A stretch of 64,000 nt of DNA from Chrysomallon squamiferum (lineage: Eukaryota; Mollusca; Gastropoda; Neomphalida; Peltospiridae). Both the position numbers and the translations under genes were made by a program. The DNA lies in assembly GCA_012295275.1 (NCBI GenBank), contig CM022669.1, forward strand, positions 1,605,140 to 1,669,139. The letters are read 5' to 3'. Each line of letters begins with the position of its first letter. The first letter of the stretch is position 1. The notes under the pieces are model-generated. The model saw only the letters and a list, made by a program, of their open reading frames with translations, ran no database searches and had not been told where the DNA came from. Below are positions 30,390 to 43,733 of this stretch, piece by piece.

Positions 30390-32440
30390 AGAGAGTATAG
30401 ATAGAGTATAGACAGAGTAATGGGTATAGTGGAGTAGAGATAGAGTATAGACAGAGTAATGAGTATAGTGGAGTATAGATAGAGTATAGACAGAGTAATG
30501 AGTATAGTGGAGTATAGATAGAGTATAGACAGAGTAATGAGTATAGTGGAGTAGAGATAGAGTAATGAGTATAGTGGAGTATAGATAGAGTATAGACAGA
30601 GTAATGAGTATAGTGGAGTAGAGATAGAGTAATGAGTATAGTGGAGTATAGATAGAGTAATGAGTATAGTGGAGTATAGATAGAGTAATGAGTATAGTGG
30701 AGTAGAGATAGAGTAATGAGTATAGTGGAGTAGAGATAGAGTAATGAGTATAGTGGAGTAGAGATAGAGTAATGAGTATAGTGGAGTATAGATAGAGTAT
30801 AGACAGAGTAATGAGTATAGTGGAGTATAGATAGAGTAATGAGTATAGTGGAGTATAGATAGAGTAATGATTATAGTGGAGTATAGATAGAGTAATGAGT
30901 ATAGTGGAGTATAGATAGAGTAATGATTATAGTGGAGTATAGATAGAGTATAGACAGAGTAATGAGTATAGTGGAGTAGAGATAGAGTAATGAGTATAGT
31001 GGAGTAGAGATAGAGTAATGAGTATAGTGGAGTATAGATAGAGTATAGACAGAGTAATGAGTATAGTGGAGTAGAGATAGAGTAATGAGTATAGTGGAGT
31101 AGAGATAGAGTATAGACAGAGTAATGAGTATAGTGGAGTAGAGATAGAGTAATGAGTATAGTGGAGTATAGATAGAGTAATGAGTATAGTGGAGTATAGA
31201 TAGAGTAATGAGTATAGTGGAGTATAGATAGAGTAATGAGTATAGTGGAGTATAGATAGAGTATAGACAGAGTAATGAGTATAGTGGAGTAGAGATAGAG
31301 TAATGAGTATAGTGGAGTATAGATAGAGTATTGACAGAGTAATGAGTATAGTAGAGTATAGATAGAGTATAGACAGAGTAATGAGTATAGATAGAGTATA
31401 GACAGAGTAATGAGTATAGATAGAGTATAGACAGAGTAATGAGTATAGATAGAGTATAGACAGAGTAATGAGTATAGATAGAGTATAGACAGAGTAATGA
31501 GTATAGTGGAGTATAGATAGAGTAATAAGTATAGTGGAGTACAGACAGAGTAATTAGTATAATGGAGTATAGATAGAGTGTAGATAGAGTAATGAGGATA
31601 TTGGAGTATAGATAAATGAGGATAGTGGAGTATAGATAGAGTACAGAGTAATTAGTATAACGGAGTATAGATAGAGTAATGAGGATATTGGAGTATAGAT
31701 AAATGAGGATAGTGGAGTATAGATAGAGTACAGAGTAATTAGTATAACGGAGTATAGATAGAGTACAGATAGCATAATGAGGATAGTCGAGTATAGATAG
31801 AGTATAGACAGAGTACAGACAGAGTAATTAGTATAATGGAGTATAGATAGAGTGTAGATAGAGTAATAAGGATATTGGAGTATAGATAGAGTAATGAGGA
31901 TAGTGGAGTATAGATAGAGTATAGACAGAGTACAGAGTAATTAGTATAACGGAGTATAGATAGAGTACAGATAGCATAATGAGGATAGTCGAGTATAGCT
32001 AGAGTATAGTCAGAGTAATGGGGATATTGGAGTATAGATAGAGTAATGAGTATAGTGGTGTGTAGATAGAGTATAGATAGAGTAATGAGTACAGTGGAGT
32101 ATAGATAGAGTAATGAGGATATGGAGTATAGATAGAGTAATGAGTATAGTGGAGTATAGACAGAGTATAGATAGAGTAATAAGGATATGGAGTATAGATA
32201 GAGTAATGAGTATAGTGGAGTATAGATAGAATATAGATAGAGTAATGAGGATATGGAGTATAGATAGAGTAATGAGGATATTGGAGTATAGATAGAGTAT
32301 AGATAGAGTAATGAGTATAGTGGAGTAGAGATAGAGTAATGAGTATAGTGGAGTATAGATAGAGTAATGAGTATAGTGGAGTATAGATAGTGTAATGAGT
32401 ATAGTGGAGTATAGATAGTGTAATGAGGATAGTGGTTGAG
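30390..32440. repeat. 2-kb minisatellite of GAGTATAGATA / GAGTAATGA words
   Basis: Built from a small vocabulary: GAGTATAGATA, GAGTATAGACA, GAGTAGAGATA, GAGTAATGA and GTATAGTG. The two commonest composite units are 28 bp (GAGTAGAGATA + GAGTAATGA + GTATAGTG) and 39 bp (the same with an extra 11-bp GAGTATAGACA word). They alternate irregularly, showing loss and gain of one 11-bp word. From about 31530 variants with GGATATTG, ATTAGTATAACG and TACAGA accumulate, and a block of about 120 bp is duplicated near 31600-31750. The minus-strand frame 31554-31775 is an artefact. Confidence 0.97.
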
Positions 32441-33039
32441 AGTTATGGTATCAGAGTTTACTGTTAATTAAATAACCAGTACATGTTATTACTCCTTCAC
32501 TTAATCACACTCATATGCGTGTATACGTATTTACACTGGGATACAACTAGCGCACATACATCCTCACAACCATGCACACACACGTGAAGACGCATACACG
32601 TTATCCACATATAATTCATATATATGTTACATCATTACTCTAATTCTGATATCCTTAATAGCAAAATATACAAAAAAATCACATTGTTCTAGTTGTTGCA
32701 GCAGTTGTTGTATACTATTTCAGATTACATTTATTATGGTTGATACTTTTATACTATAACGCCATTTAAAAACATACTCTCAGTAAACGTTTTATTTTCA
32801 AAATGTTATATATTTTTATAATTCTATTTGTCATCTTAATGGCTTATTAAGGATCGTAAAATTACATAAAAGTACGTGTAATATCTGAAATATTATATAT
32901 TATTACTATTTAACCATTATTTATTATTATTTTCTTCCCTTTTTATTTTTATTTTTTTAAATTATTATTATCGATTTAAAACTGTCACTTTGTATGATCA
33001 AGGAAACTAAAAAAATCAAGAAATTTTGAATATCGTATT
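32441..33039. other. AT-rich sequence without recognised gene
   Basis: ACAC-rich DNA near 32515-32610, then very AT-rich DNA. Nothing supported. Confidence 0.6.
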
Positions 33040-33086
33040 ATTTTATATATATATTATATAAATACATGCATACATATATACATATT

Positions 33087-33129
<43 letters not shown>

Positions 33130-33190
33130 TACACACATATATATACATATATACATACAAATATATATAGACACATACATACATACGTGT
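33040..33190. repeat. TA/CA/ATAC low-complexity block
   Basis: (TA)n at about 33085-33110 surrounded by ATAC and CACA words. The frame across it is Tyr/Ile/Cys-rich and meaningless. Confidence 0.9.
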
Positions 33191-33929
33191 ATATTGTCCC
33201 GGCATATATATACTTTATAAAACTCAGACAATACTTTGTCTTTTTCTTACATAGCTGAAAAACCTACAATATGATACACTCGCAAGCTGATTTATAATAA
33301 AAATAATGAACAAACCTCTTATCTACGGAACTAATATTTTACATGAGAAATCCACGTAAATCTCTTTAAATGTTCATTGCTCTCTCCTGCTGTAGGTATC
33401 TGTTTACTCTGTTTAAACCTGACACTTAACCAAGTTCGGAAATCAATAAAAGTGACGAACTAAATCATTTGTTTCTAATTTAATCTGCTCAAACAAGTTT
33501 TACATGTAAAATTAATGCTGACAGTTGGATTATGACAAGGAACGCTCTTCGTCTTATTGCATTTCTCAGTCGTATAAATAAGTCAGCTAAGTTACTTTTT
33601 TACTGTGTACACTTTCTACGAGAGATTTAATCATATACTTATTTAAACAGATTTTGGCTTCTCGAGTCTAAAACATTTTCCTGGCTTGTTTTCAACAAAG
33701 ACTGGATGAATAAAAGTACTCACAGAAATCAGGGACGCTTATGTTTCATTAACAGTCAAATCTGGTTAATTATAGATCAGAAAAATGAAAATGTATTTCT
33801 TACCTTTATCTCTTTTCATATATCCGTTTGCACGAAATGGTATAGTTACTCCAAATACTCTTTCCAGATAAATTTCTCCCTTGGATTAGTTAAACGTCTG
33901 TAGTCCGAACAACTTTCACAACTACTGAC
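33191..33929. other. AT-rich sequence without recognised gene
   Basis: A 65-codon plus frame (33706-33903) is not recognisable. Nothing else is seen. Confidence 0.55.
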
Positions 33930-34235
33930 AGACCTGTCAATCAGTTCAGTGGGATTTCCTCTCCCCGAAGTCGGAGAGACCGTTTTGCGCATGGGCGATA
34001 CAGTTCAAGTCTAGAAGGCACATTTAGGGTTCGTTGAATGAACTAAGACCAGCGAATTCGGCGAATCTGTAAACGAGCTGAGGTTCTGGGTTGCAGATAA
34101 ACACAGCGCACAGACTGTTTGTTGAAAGTCACGAGAAGTAAAGCGGTTTCAGATGTTGTATACCAGGCTAACGAGAGCTGTATAGGGAGTAAATGCACTT
34201 TAAAGGTTTTTCAGTTGTGTCGGACATGCGTAGAG
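33930..34235. promoter_or_regulatory. CpG-richer, less AT-rich segment (possible promoter or first exon)
   Basis: By eye this roughly 300-bp stretch carries about 16 CpG dinucleotides, including GAATTCGGCGAATC and CCCGAAGTCGG, far more than its surroundings. It contains no long frame, TATA box or initiator that I can defend, and the strand of any transcript is unknown. Equally it may be an unrecognised repeat. A (TTG)n tract starts 40 bp downstream. Confidence 0.25.
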
Positions 34236-34274
34236 GGTATTACTTGGAAATGTGTAATTTGAAGATTGAATAAT

Positions 34275-34282
34275 TTATTGTT

Positions 34283-34339
<57 letters not shown>

Positions 34340-34362
34340 ATTATTATTATTATTATTATTAT
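34275..34362. repeat. (TTG)n-(TTA)n compound microsatellite
   Basis: About 19 TTG units, then about 9 ATT units. Confidence 0.96.
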
Positions 34363-35649
34363 ATTTTATTTATTTGGGTAAATATATATATTGATATTAA
34401 ATATCATTTTGTATCTTTACATTATGTTACAAAATGAACAATACTTAAAATTTGTATTTATTATTATTTTGCTATTATTATTAATTATTATCAACATTAT
34501 CATCATCGTTATTATTATTATAATTATTATCTAAGATACTTTAGAAACTTGCGGGGTTTTTTTTTATTGGAAAAAAACAACCCATTAAAGTAATTTCCAA
34601 ACAAAACCACAATAATCAGCAAAACGCATATATGTATAAAACCCATATACTTGACAAGTACATGATGCATGTATATGTAAGACTGTACATTTATTTGGTA
34701 TATCGATTAAGAAATGAAACACAGGTTAATCATTTAAATTCCTAAATATTTTATATATTCAGTTGTTTTAATGTATATAATGTTAAATTTGTGAGTAACC
34801 CTTTTCCTAATCTAAACCCATCCTTGTTAAAGTTCACAAAGCTATGTTTTTAAACTGACAATCAGTTATTGAAGAGACCAGACATCGTGTCGCTGAATGT
34901 CAAACGGCTTAACAAGATGTCACATTAAAATAATGTAGAAAAGAAAAATGATAAGCCGGAAAACATATTTATGACTGTTGTGTTTCTTTAACAATGGTGT
35001 TAGCCGCGAACTTATAAGAAAATTAAATTTAGTCATTTCTATTCATTTATTTTTATTTATTTTGTTTTACAGTTAGGGTGGAACAGTTCGGGGAAAGAAT
35101 GGAAAATAAATTATAAACATTTAGTAAACGTGCGAAATAATAAATTAATATATTAACGAAAGATAGAAAGATAGAAAGAAAGACTAATGCATGGATGGAG
35201 GCGCGGGCGGGTGGACCGCAAAACAGGAAAATGTGCAGAAAAACAAAGAAGCAAACAAATGTTGTCTTTTTCGTAGCGACAGAATGGACTTAAATAAAAA
35301 TGGTGGCTGAAATGAAAACTGTTGCTTTTTTTGTGGCAGTATTCATAATGTCATTTTAATATTATTTTAATCCTATTAAATTAGTGCAGTTTGATGTGTT
35401 ACATTACTGACTCATAATACAAAATATTAAAATAATTACTATATTTTATTCTAACCAAACGTGGTAGATTGGCCCACTGGGATACCGACAAATTTGTCTT
35501 TGGTCCATCACTTTGGAAGTAACGGGGATGAAAAAGAAAGAAAGAAAGGATGTTTTCTGGTAGATATTTCATAACCCAAACATCACAGTCAACTAGAGAT
35601 TACATAAATTATGATACTGACGTAATCTGGAAGATCTAAAAGGTTAGTT
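34363..35649. other. AT-rich sequence without recognised gene
   Basis: Contains ATT-rich DNA (34460-34530) and a short GC-rich blip at 35193-35220 (GGAGGCGCGGGCGGGTGGAC). No coding signal. Confidence 0.55.
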
Positions 35650-37040
35650 TCCTTCAAAAATGTAGTAGTAGCAGTACAGAATCAGTACAACAAAGAGCAG
35701 AAGCAGTACTAGAAGTAGTAACAGAGGGAGCAGCTGTAGTACCTGCAGTAGCAGTAAACTGTAGTACCTGTAACAGTAGTAAACTGTAGTACCTGCAACA
35801 GCAGTAAACTGTAGTACCTGTAACAGTAGTAAACTGTAGTACCTGTAACAGTAGTAAACTGTAGTACCTGTAACAGTAGTAAACTGTAGTAACTGCAGTA
35901 GCAGTAAACTGTAGTACCTGTAACAGTAGTAAACTGTTGTACCTGCAGTAGCAGTAAACTGTAGTACCTGTAACAGTAGTAAACTGTAGTACCTGTAACA
36001 GTAGTAAACTGTAGTAACTGCAGTAGCAGTAAACTGTAGTACCTGTAACAGTAGTAAACTGTAGTACCTGTAACAGTAGTAAACTGTAGTAACTGCAGTA
36101 GCAGTAAACTGTAGTACCTGTAACAGTAGTAAACTGTAGTACTGTAACAGTAGTAAACTGTAGTAACTGCAGTAGCAGTAAACTCTAGTACCTGTAACAG
36201 TAGTAAACTGTAGTACCTGCAGTAGCAGTAAACTGTAGTATCTGCAGTAGTAGTAAACTGTTGTACCTGCAGTAGCAGTAAACTGTAGTACCTGTAACAG
36301 TAGTAAACTGTAGTACCTGCAGTAGCAGTAAACTGTAGTACCTGTAACAGTAGTAAACTGTAGTACCTGTAACAGTAGTAAACTGTAGTACCTGCAGTAG
36401 CAGTAAGCTGTAGTACCTGTAACAGTAGTAAACTGTAGTACCTGCAGTAGTAGTAAACTGTAGACGCAGTAGCAGTAAGCTGAAGTACCTGTAACAGTAG
36501 TAAACTGTAGTACCTGCAGTAGTAGTAAACTGTAGTACCTGTAACAGTAGTAAACTGTAGTACCTGCAGTAGCAGTAAACTAGTATCTGCAGTAGTAGTA
36601 AACTGTAGTACCTGCAGTAGCAGTAAACTGTAGTACCTGTAACAGTAGTAAACTGTAGTACCTGCAGTAGCAGTAAGCTGAAGTACCTGTAACAGTAGTA
36701 AACTGTAGTACCTGCAGTAGCAGTAAACTGTAGTACCTGTAACAGTAGTAAACTGTAGTATCTGCAGTAGCAGTAAACTGTAGTATCTGCAGTAGTAGTA
36801 AACTGTACTACCTGTAATAATAGTAAACTGTAGTACCTGCAGTAGCAGTAAGCTGTAGTACCTGTAACAGTAGTAAACTGTAGTACCTGCAGTAGTAGTA
36901 AACTGTAGTACCTGTAACAGTAGTAAACTGTAGTAACTGCAGTAGCAGTAAACTGTAGTATCTGCAGTAGTAGTAAACTGTACTACCTGTAATAATAGTA
37001 AACTGTAGTACCTGCAGTAGTAAATTGTAGTAAAACAATG
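35650..37040. repeat. 25-bp minisatellite, about 55 copies, two interleaved subtypes
   Basis: The common frame is AGTAAACTGTAGTACCTG followed by either TAACAGT or CAGTAGC. Both make 25 bp. The two subtypes alternate, often singly or as pairs, and there are single-base deletions (for example near 36140 and 36580). The array begins in degenerate AGT-rich DNA (35660-35740), suggesting it grew from a triplet mosaic. The 76-codon minus frame 36808-37038 is a by-product. Confidence 0.97.
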
Positions 37041-38490
<1,450 letters not shown>

Positions 38491-38500
38491 CTCTTTCTAG

Positions 38501-38650
38501 TGAAACGAAACGTGCTTTATCTTGATGACAGACAGACGGACAATCCGACAGACATTGATGGATGCCTGCTAACATGCGAGGCAGAGAGGTTATCTTGTTT
38601 CAGAGACGCTGAATCTGGACAAAAACTCACAAACAAGTTTGATGTGTGTT
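38501..38650 (+). CDS. Candidate cysteine-containing exon (unrecognised)
   Basis: The frame is open from a plausible splice acceptor (ACTCTTTCTAG ending at 38500) and reads through an Asp-rich start into GCLLTCEAERLSCFRDAESG and on to FDVCL. The four Cys are at about 38563, 38575, 38596 and 38647 (spacing C-x3-C-x6-C-x16-C), reminiscent of small secreted Cys-rich peptides. Codon use is mixed and less AT-rich than the surroundings. There is no in-frame ATG, so it would be an internal or terminal exon; a GT donor is available at 38644. The start partly overlaps GACA microsatellite-like DNA, the antisense frame is also open, and I recognise no family. It may be chance. Confidence 0.28.
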
Positions 38651-39009
38651 TGTGGGTGCATACATATTTACACACATACACACTCACACACACACACATA
38701 TATATATACACATTACACACATACATATATACATAGCCACATATATACATACGTATGTGTATATAATTAGACATACCGATTGATAGAAAGAGATATAGAT
38801 AGCCATTCATGTAATGCATCTCTCTCATTTTTTTACCTCTCTCTGTAGTTCTCAGTATCTATTCATGTCTCTACAGTGTTTGTCTGTCTGTCTGTCTGTT
38901 AGACCAGAACATCTAAATTCTGAGATTCCGAAATTCCATGATTAGTTAACAGACAGTAAACTAGACTTGTATCATCAGGACTCCCAGTAAAGATAACATT
39001 CATTTTTAT
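38651..39009. other. ACAC/ATAC low-complexity DNA and unassigned sequence
   Basis: CACA/ATAC-rich DNA at 38660-38755 and a short (TCTG)n run near 38880-38898. No gene. Confidence 0.6.
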
Positions 39010-39150
39010 CCTCTTATCAATAATACTTAACTTGAAAAGTAACCTTTGACCTCGTGAAACCAATGCAGTACATTTCTGTTTATCTAAAGATAAGGAAATT
39101 AAAAATGTGTTAACGTTTGCAACCCACTGATTTACTTCAAGTAAGATCGT
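39010..39150 (-). pseudogene. Probable LINE reverse transcriptase fragment
   Basis: Within a 98-codon minus frame (39195-38899), residues about 17-58 read LLEVNQWVANVNTFLISLS, DKQKCTALVS and GQRLLFKLSI. The pattern VN.W...N.L.LSL.K.KC...SRQRL.KLS. resembles the part of Jockey/CR1-type RTs just after the YADD box. The catalytic box itself is not visible, and the sequence after residue 60 no longer fits. The short match length makes this tentative. Confidence 0.45.
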
Positions 39151-41995
39151 GTGTAAAGTAACTGAACTGTAAAGCTTATAAATACACACGTACATTAATA
39201 GAGATTTGCTGCTTCTTTTGTCTGTGGTTATGGCATTTGTTTGTGTCTAGTTTTGAGAGAGACTTGATGAAATTATTATTATTATTAACTAACTTATTTA
39301 TTTATTCATTCATATATTTGTAAATTCTTGCTTTTTTCTCAGCTTCTAATTATTTGAAAAATAATTTGTAATCTTTATCTCTTTCACTCTCTATCGCTAA
39401 AGCTGTGTGGTGGTGAACTACTAACAACATAATGTTATCATTTCATTCTACAGCTTGACACAAATTGTCGTTTTTGAAAAAGTTCGAAAAGTAACATTAA
39501 TCTTCTGAAATAAACCCAGTGAGCTAAAGGTGCTTTCTTTCTAATTTTTTTTATCGGAACGATTTATTTCATAGTATAAAGCTGTCTTATTACTCTTCAA
39601 AATATGACGCCATAAATACGAAAAACGTAGCCTGAATACTTTATCTATAACATTAAAAGCCAAGTTTTATTATTTGTAGACATTGCTGTATTTTTCTGCT
39701 TATTCGTAAATAAATCATACAGTTTATACTTTTACTTAATGAAGACAAAATGAAGTCACCAGTCATTCGACTGGAAATTATAAAAATGTTCTTTTTCCCT
39801 ATCCTCCTCTTTTTCGTTCTTATTTATCATCATACAAGGAAAGATTTATGGTGACAGTGTAGATATGTTTTGCACCGGATGACATTTTTTGTTTTAGGTA
39901 TGTCACTGATTCAGCTGATCAGCTTTTAGAGATAACCGTCTGTTCCTTTGACTGATATATGTGATGAAGCATGCTGTATGAACACCTGGTGTTTAAACAA
40001 ACACGTGATAGTTTGTCAACATGCAGTTTCTTTACTTACCTTTAACTCACTTCACACCAGCCACAACTGGTCGATCAAATGAATTACGTGTGCCTTGAGT
40101 GTCAAGCGTCTTATAAAAGAATTGTTCACTTTACAGTGGAAAAAAGGTTCTCTAGGTATATGAAAAAGACCTGTCTGAATTCAGTCAAAGTAGGCGTTTT
40201 TGACTGGTATAATTCTGATCATTGTTTGGAATAGAATATAATTCATCATACGACGATATTATATTTTGTAAGAATGATTCTATAATTATTGTTGTTTAAA
40301 TAATACCAATAGTAGCATTTATAGTAGCAATTACTACTACTGCTACTACTACTGTTTATTATTGGTACGACTATTACTCCTCCCAGTATTATTACTACTA
40401 CTACTATTTCTTATATTATTTTTGCTGTTGCTACTACTACTGTTTTTATTGTTACTAATAAACATAAACTCTACCTACTGCAACAACTAGTATTATTAGT
40501 TTTTCTTCTGTAATGCTACAACTAGTATTATTAGAACTTGTTCTATTATCTTCTGCTAGTAATAAATAGAATAGCAATAAACCTGTTTTTGTAAGAAATA
40601 TTTATATTGCCGCAGAATTAATCCTGTAATTGTTATTGCTGTTGTCACCTATGTACAAGTCTAAAATTACATTTTATTCACTAAAACATGTGATTTATGG
40701 TTTGTGTACCTCTTACAACCATCTCGAGAATTTCTCTGAAATAAGTAATAAATAAAAAGAGACAAACTGTCAAAGCGGATCTCTAATCCATAAGATAAAA
40801 CAGAGAAAAAAGAATGCAAAGTTTGAAATTTCTAGTAAACACCCTTGATATCAAAAAAGAAAAAGAAAAAAAGAAAGAATGTAAAATAAATAAAAATGAT
40901 TAAAAAATAGATAAAACTATTTTGGAAGTTTTTTCGTTTCTTTTTATTTTTTGGGGGGGGGTCTGCAATACCGTTTCTGGCTCAGAAGAGTCAGATTGCA
41001 TAAAATATTTATAAACAATATGCTTCTGTGTACCCGATCAGCCGACACTACACCAGCGTCTATCTGTTGACGCAGCTGCAGGGAAAGATAAGTTTCATTC
41101 ATCTAGTTTTTGTCGAATTTTAGTTAGTTCTGTAAAACTATTCATAACTTTGTTTACTCGGACAATAAATAGTTTGAGAAAACAAGCAATATGTTACTAA
41201 GGAATTCCAGTATCACCACGGAACATGAAATTTGATATTCAGCAAGAGCGTTTCAATATTTGTTTGGTTTTCTGTTTTTTGTCTGATGTGTAAGTACAAT
41301 TATGAATCTCTTTGGCACGTGGTACACAGGCTTTAACTATGTGTGTATTATGAGAACGAGATATCGTGCGTGCTACTATTAGAATAAAGTGGGTGTTTAA
41401 TTACAATCAAAGATAAACTGACTTATTGCACACAGTTATAAATGTGTATATGTTAATACAAAATGTATCAAAATGTAAAAATGTTCTAATTAAAAGGCAT
41501 AAATTTCAATGATCGTTCAGTTTTTTCAAATATAAAATTAAAAATATTCATTGTAATTTGTTATGGATTATGTTAGGACATTCTACGCATGTTGTTTTCT
41601 AAAAAGTCATAAACAATGTTAGTCATACATTATAGAGGCTGCGATTTCCAATTCCAGTCAGTGTTTATTTTAAAGATGTTATACATAAACAGGAAAATGT
41701 ATATTTCGAACGTAAAAAACTGGTTCCAAGTGTATTGATCCGGCTACTTAGCAGTCAACTACAAACCATAATTACGATGTAGGGCTAATATTTTATTGAG
41801 TTGTAGCACAGAGCTGAAGGCAGAGAATAAAACATTTTATCAAGTAATGTCACAGCTTTTACGCTTACTTAATGAAAGCACATTCGATGTTGTCTATAAC
41901 TGTATCATAAATAATCAAATTTTTTGTTCAACATAGAACGAATAATTTTCATGTATAAACAAAAACAATTATTTTGTTATCCTTTGTTAGTCTTA
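39151..41995. other. AT-rich sequence without recognised gene
   Basis: Contains the ACT-type mosaic at 40280-40560 and a run of nine G at 40953-40961. No frame of interest. Nothing else supported. Confidence 0.55.
40280..40560. repeat. ACT/ATT trinucleotide mosaic
   Basis: Degenerate ACT and ATT triplets with two near copies of CAACTAGTATTATTAG (about 40484 and 40519). Confidence 0.7.
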
Positions 41996-42475
41996 TCCCT
42001 CTCTCACTCCCATTCTCCCTTACCCTCTCTCTCTTTCTCTCCATCTCTCTTTTCGTTTGGCTGTTTGCCTCTTTCTTTCTTTCTCTCTGCCTCTCTTTTT
42101 CTATACGCCTCTCTTTCTCACTGTCTGCTTCTCTCTCTTTTACTGTCTGGCTACCTCTCTCTTACTGTCTGCACTCTCTCTCTGTCTGCTGCCTCACTCT
42201 CTATTACTTGGTCTCTCTCTCTCGCCTTCTGTCTGCCTCTCTTTCACTCTGTCTGTTAACCTCACTCTCTCTGTCTGTCTGCCTCTCTATCCGTCTCTCT
42301 TTCACTCTGTGTGTCAGCCTCTCTCTTCTTCTGTCTATCTTCTTCTCTCTCTCTTTCCCTCTGTCAGCCTCTTTCTGTTTTCGACTCTCTCTCTTTCTCT
42401 TTCTTACTGTCTGACTTGTTCTTTATTTTATTTTCTCTCTCTTCCTGTCTGCCTGCCACTTATTTTTTTTCCCCC
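41996..42475. repeat. Long imperfect polypyrimidine tract (CTCT/CTGTCTGC)
   Basis: Nearly 480 bp in which the plus strand is overwhelmingly C and T, with scattered CTGTCTG and GCCTCTC words. All three plus frames are open across it (111, 146 and 166 codons) and translate to Ser/Leu/Phe-rich strings because stop codons need purines. It is not coding. Such strand-biased DNA can adopt triplex (H-DNA) structure, which is established for mirror-symmetric polypyrimidine; here that is inference. Confidence 0.9.
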
Positions 42476-43666
42476 GGTTAATTTAATTTATGAATCTTCC
42501 ACAACTCAAATAAGAAGACAAATGTTCCGTGCACATGTAAAACATGACACAAACTGACATATATCATCATAAGTTATTGCAAATATCTATATTTTGTGAG
42601 CATACTCAAAAACAACTATCGTCTAACAAGTTCTGTTTTTACTCAGAACAAAATCAGAATTTCAATGTGCAATTCTTTCGTGTTATTCTCGTTTAAAATC
42701 AGACGAGTGTAAGTGTATGTAGATCATTAAATCGTGCATGTCGAATTTATTTGCCTTCGTGTTATGTATTATGCAGTAACGATGTTCCAGGTTTTCTGTC
42801 AGGTGGCGCTGATGTTTTAGTCATTCCTCGTAGGTACATATACATGCATACATAGAGAAAAAGAAAAGTGATAATAAACATAAACTGATGTAAATAAAAT
42901 ATATTAAAAGAACTAAGTTTGTTTGTAAAATAGCACAGCTGTTGTTTCAAAGTCGCTTTTTGTGGCATTTATGACTGCATGTTTTCGAATAAAAATGTAC
43001 AAACAATTAGGCCTAGTTATTATTTTTTGAAAATTTTGATGTTTACGGAAATCTTGTTATCAAGAGACTGACATATGACTTTGGTATCTAAAGTAGACTG
43101 TTTTCACAAAGGGAGAAAAATCTGGGATAAGTAAAAAAAAAAATGTTTAGTTTAATTAGATAAAAATGAAAGTGATATTCCTGTATCCAAATTCAGAATA
43201 GATTAGTCTATTTCATTTTCCTCTATTGTTAACATTTTTTTCCTCTTTTATTCTTATTTATCGTTATCGTCGGAATTAATTTGTTGTTTCATTTTATTTG
43301 ATTATTTTTGTTTCCACATTCTTCATTATAATCTCGCTTATTATTATTATTAGAAATAAATATTTTTGCACTGGAACCTTTAATGTGAAATACGGATCAA
43401 AATGTTTTCGTGCACTGTCGATTGCATATTCCAGGCGTGTTCCACTTGAGTTCTTCTGGAGGCCTCATTTAGGTGCAAACATATTTGGCTGACTGAAATG
43501 TTCACAGGTTTGTTGATTGTAAAATGTTGTATGTAGGCTTTGCTAATTATATACAAACATAATTACTGTTGGATCTTTCACTGTTTCTCTTTCTCTCGCT
43601 CTCTCCCTGTCATTTTTTGCTCTCACTTTTCTATATATATATATAAAGTGTATGTTCGTATGTGTG

Positions 43667-43671
<5 letters not shown>
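42476..43671. other. AT-rich sequence without recognised gene
   Basis: Small frames at 42762-42968 and 43298-43492 carry no domain. Confidence 0.55.

Positions 43672-43730
<59 letters not shown>
43672..43730. repeat. (GA)n microsatellite
   Basis: About 59 bp of GA. Confidence 0.98.

Positions 43731-43733
<3 letters not shown>

Noticed and set aside
30390-32440. CRISPR-like appearance of regularly repeated units
   Set aside because: Units are contiguous variants of the same words with no unique spacers, in a eukaryotic-looking context; it is a minisatellite.
35650-37040. Tyr/Leu-rich 76-codon frame in the 25-bp array, as a repetitive protein
   Set aside because: A 25-bp unit shifts frame each copy; the frame exists only because the repeat is stop-poor on that strand.
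42057-42557. Longest open frame in the window (166 codons, plus strand) and its two overlapping neighbours
   Set aside because: It lies in a polypyrimidine tract where stop codons are rare by composition. The translation is Ser/Leu/Phe low complexity, and all three frames are open together.
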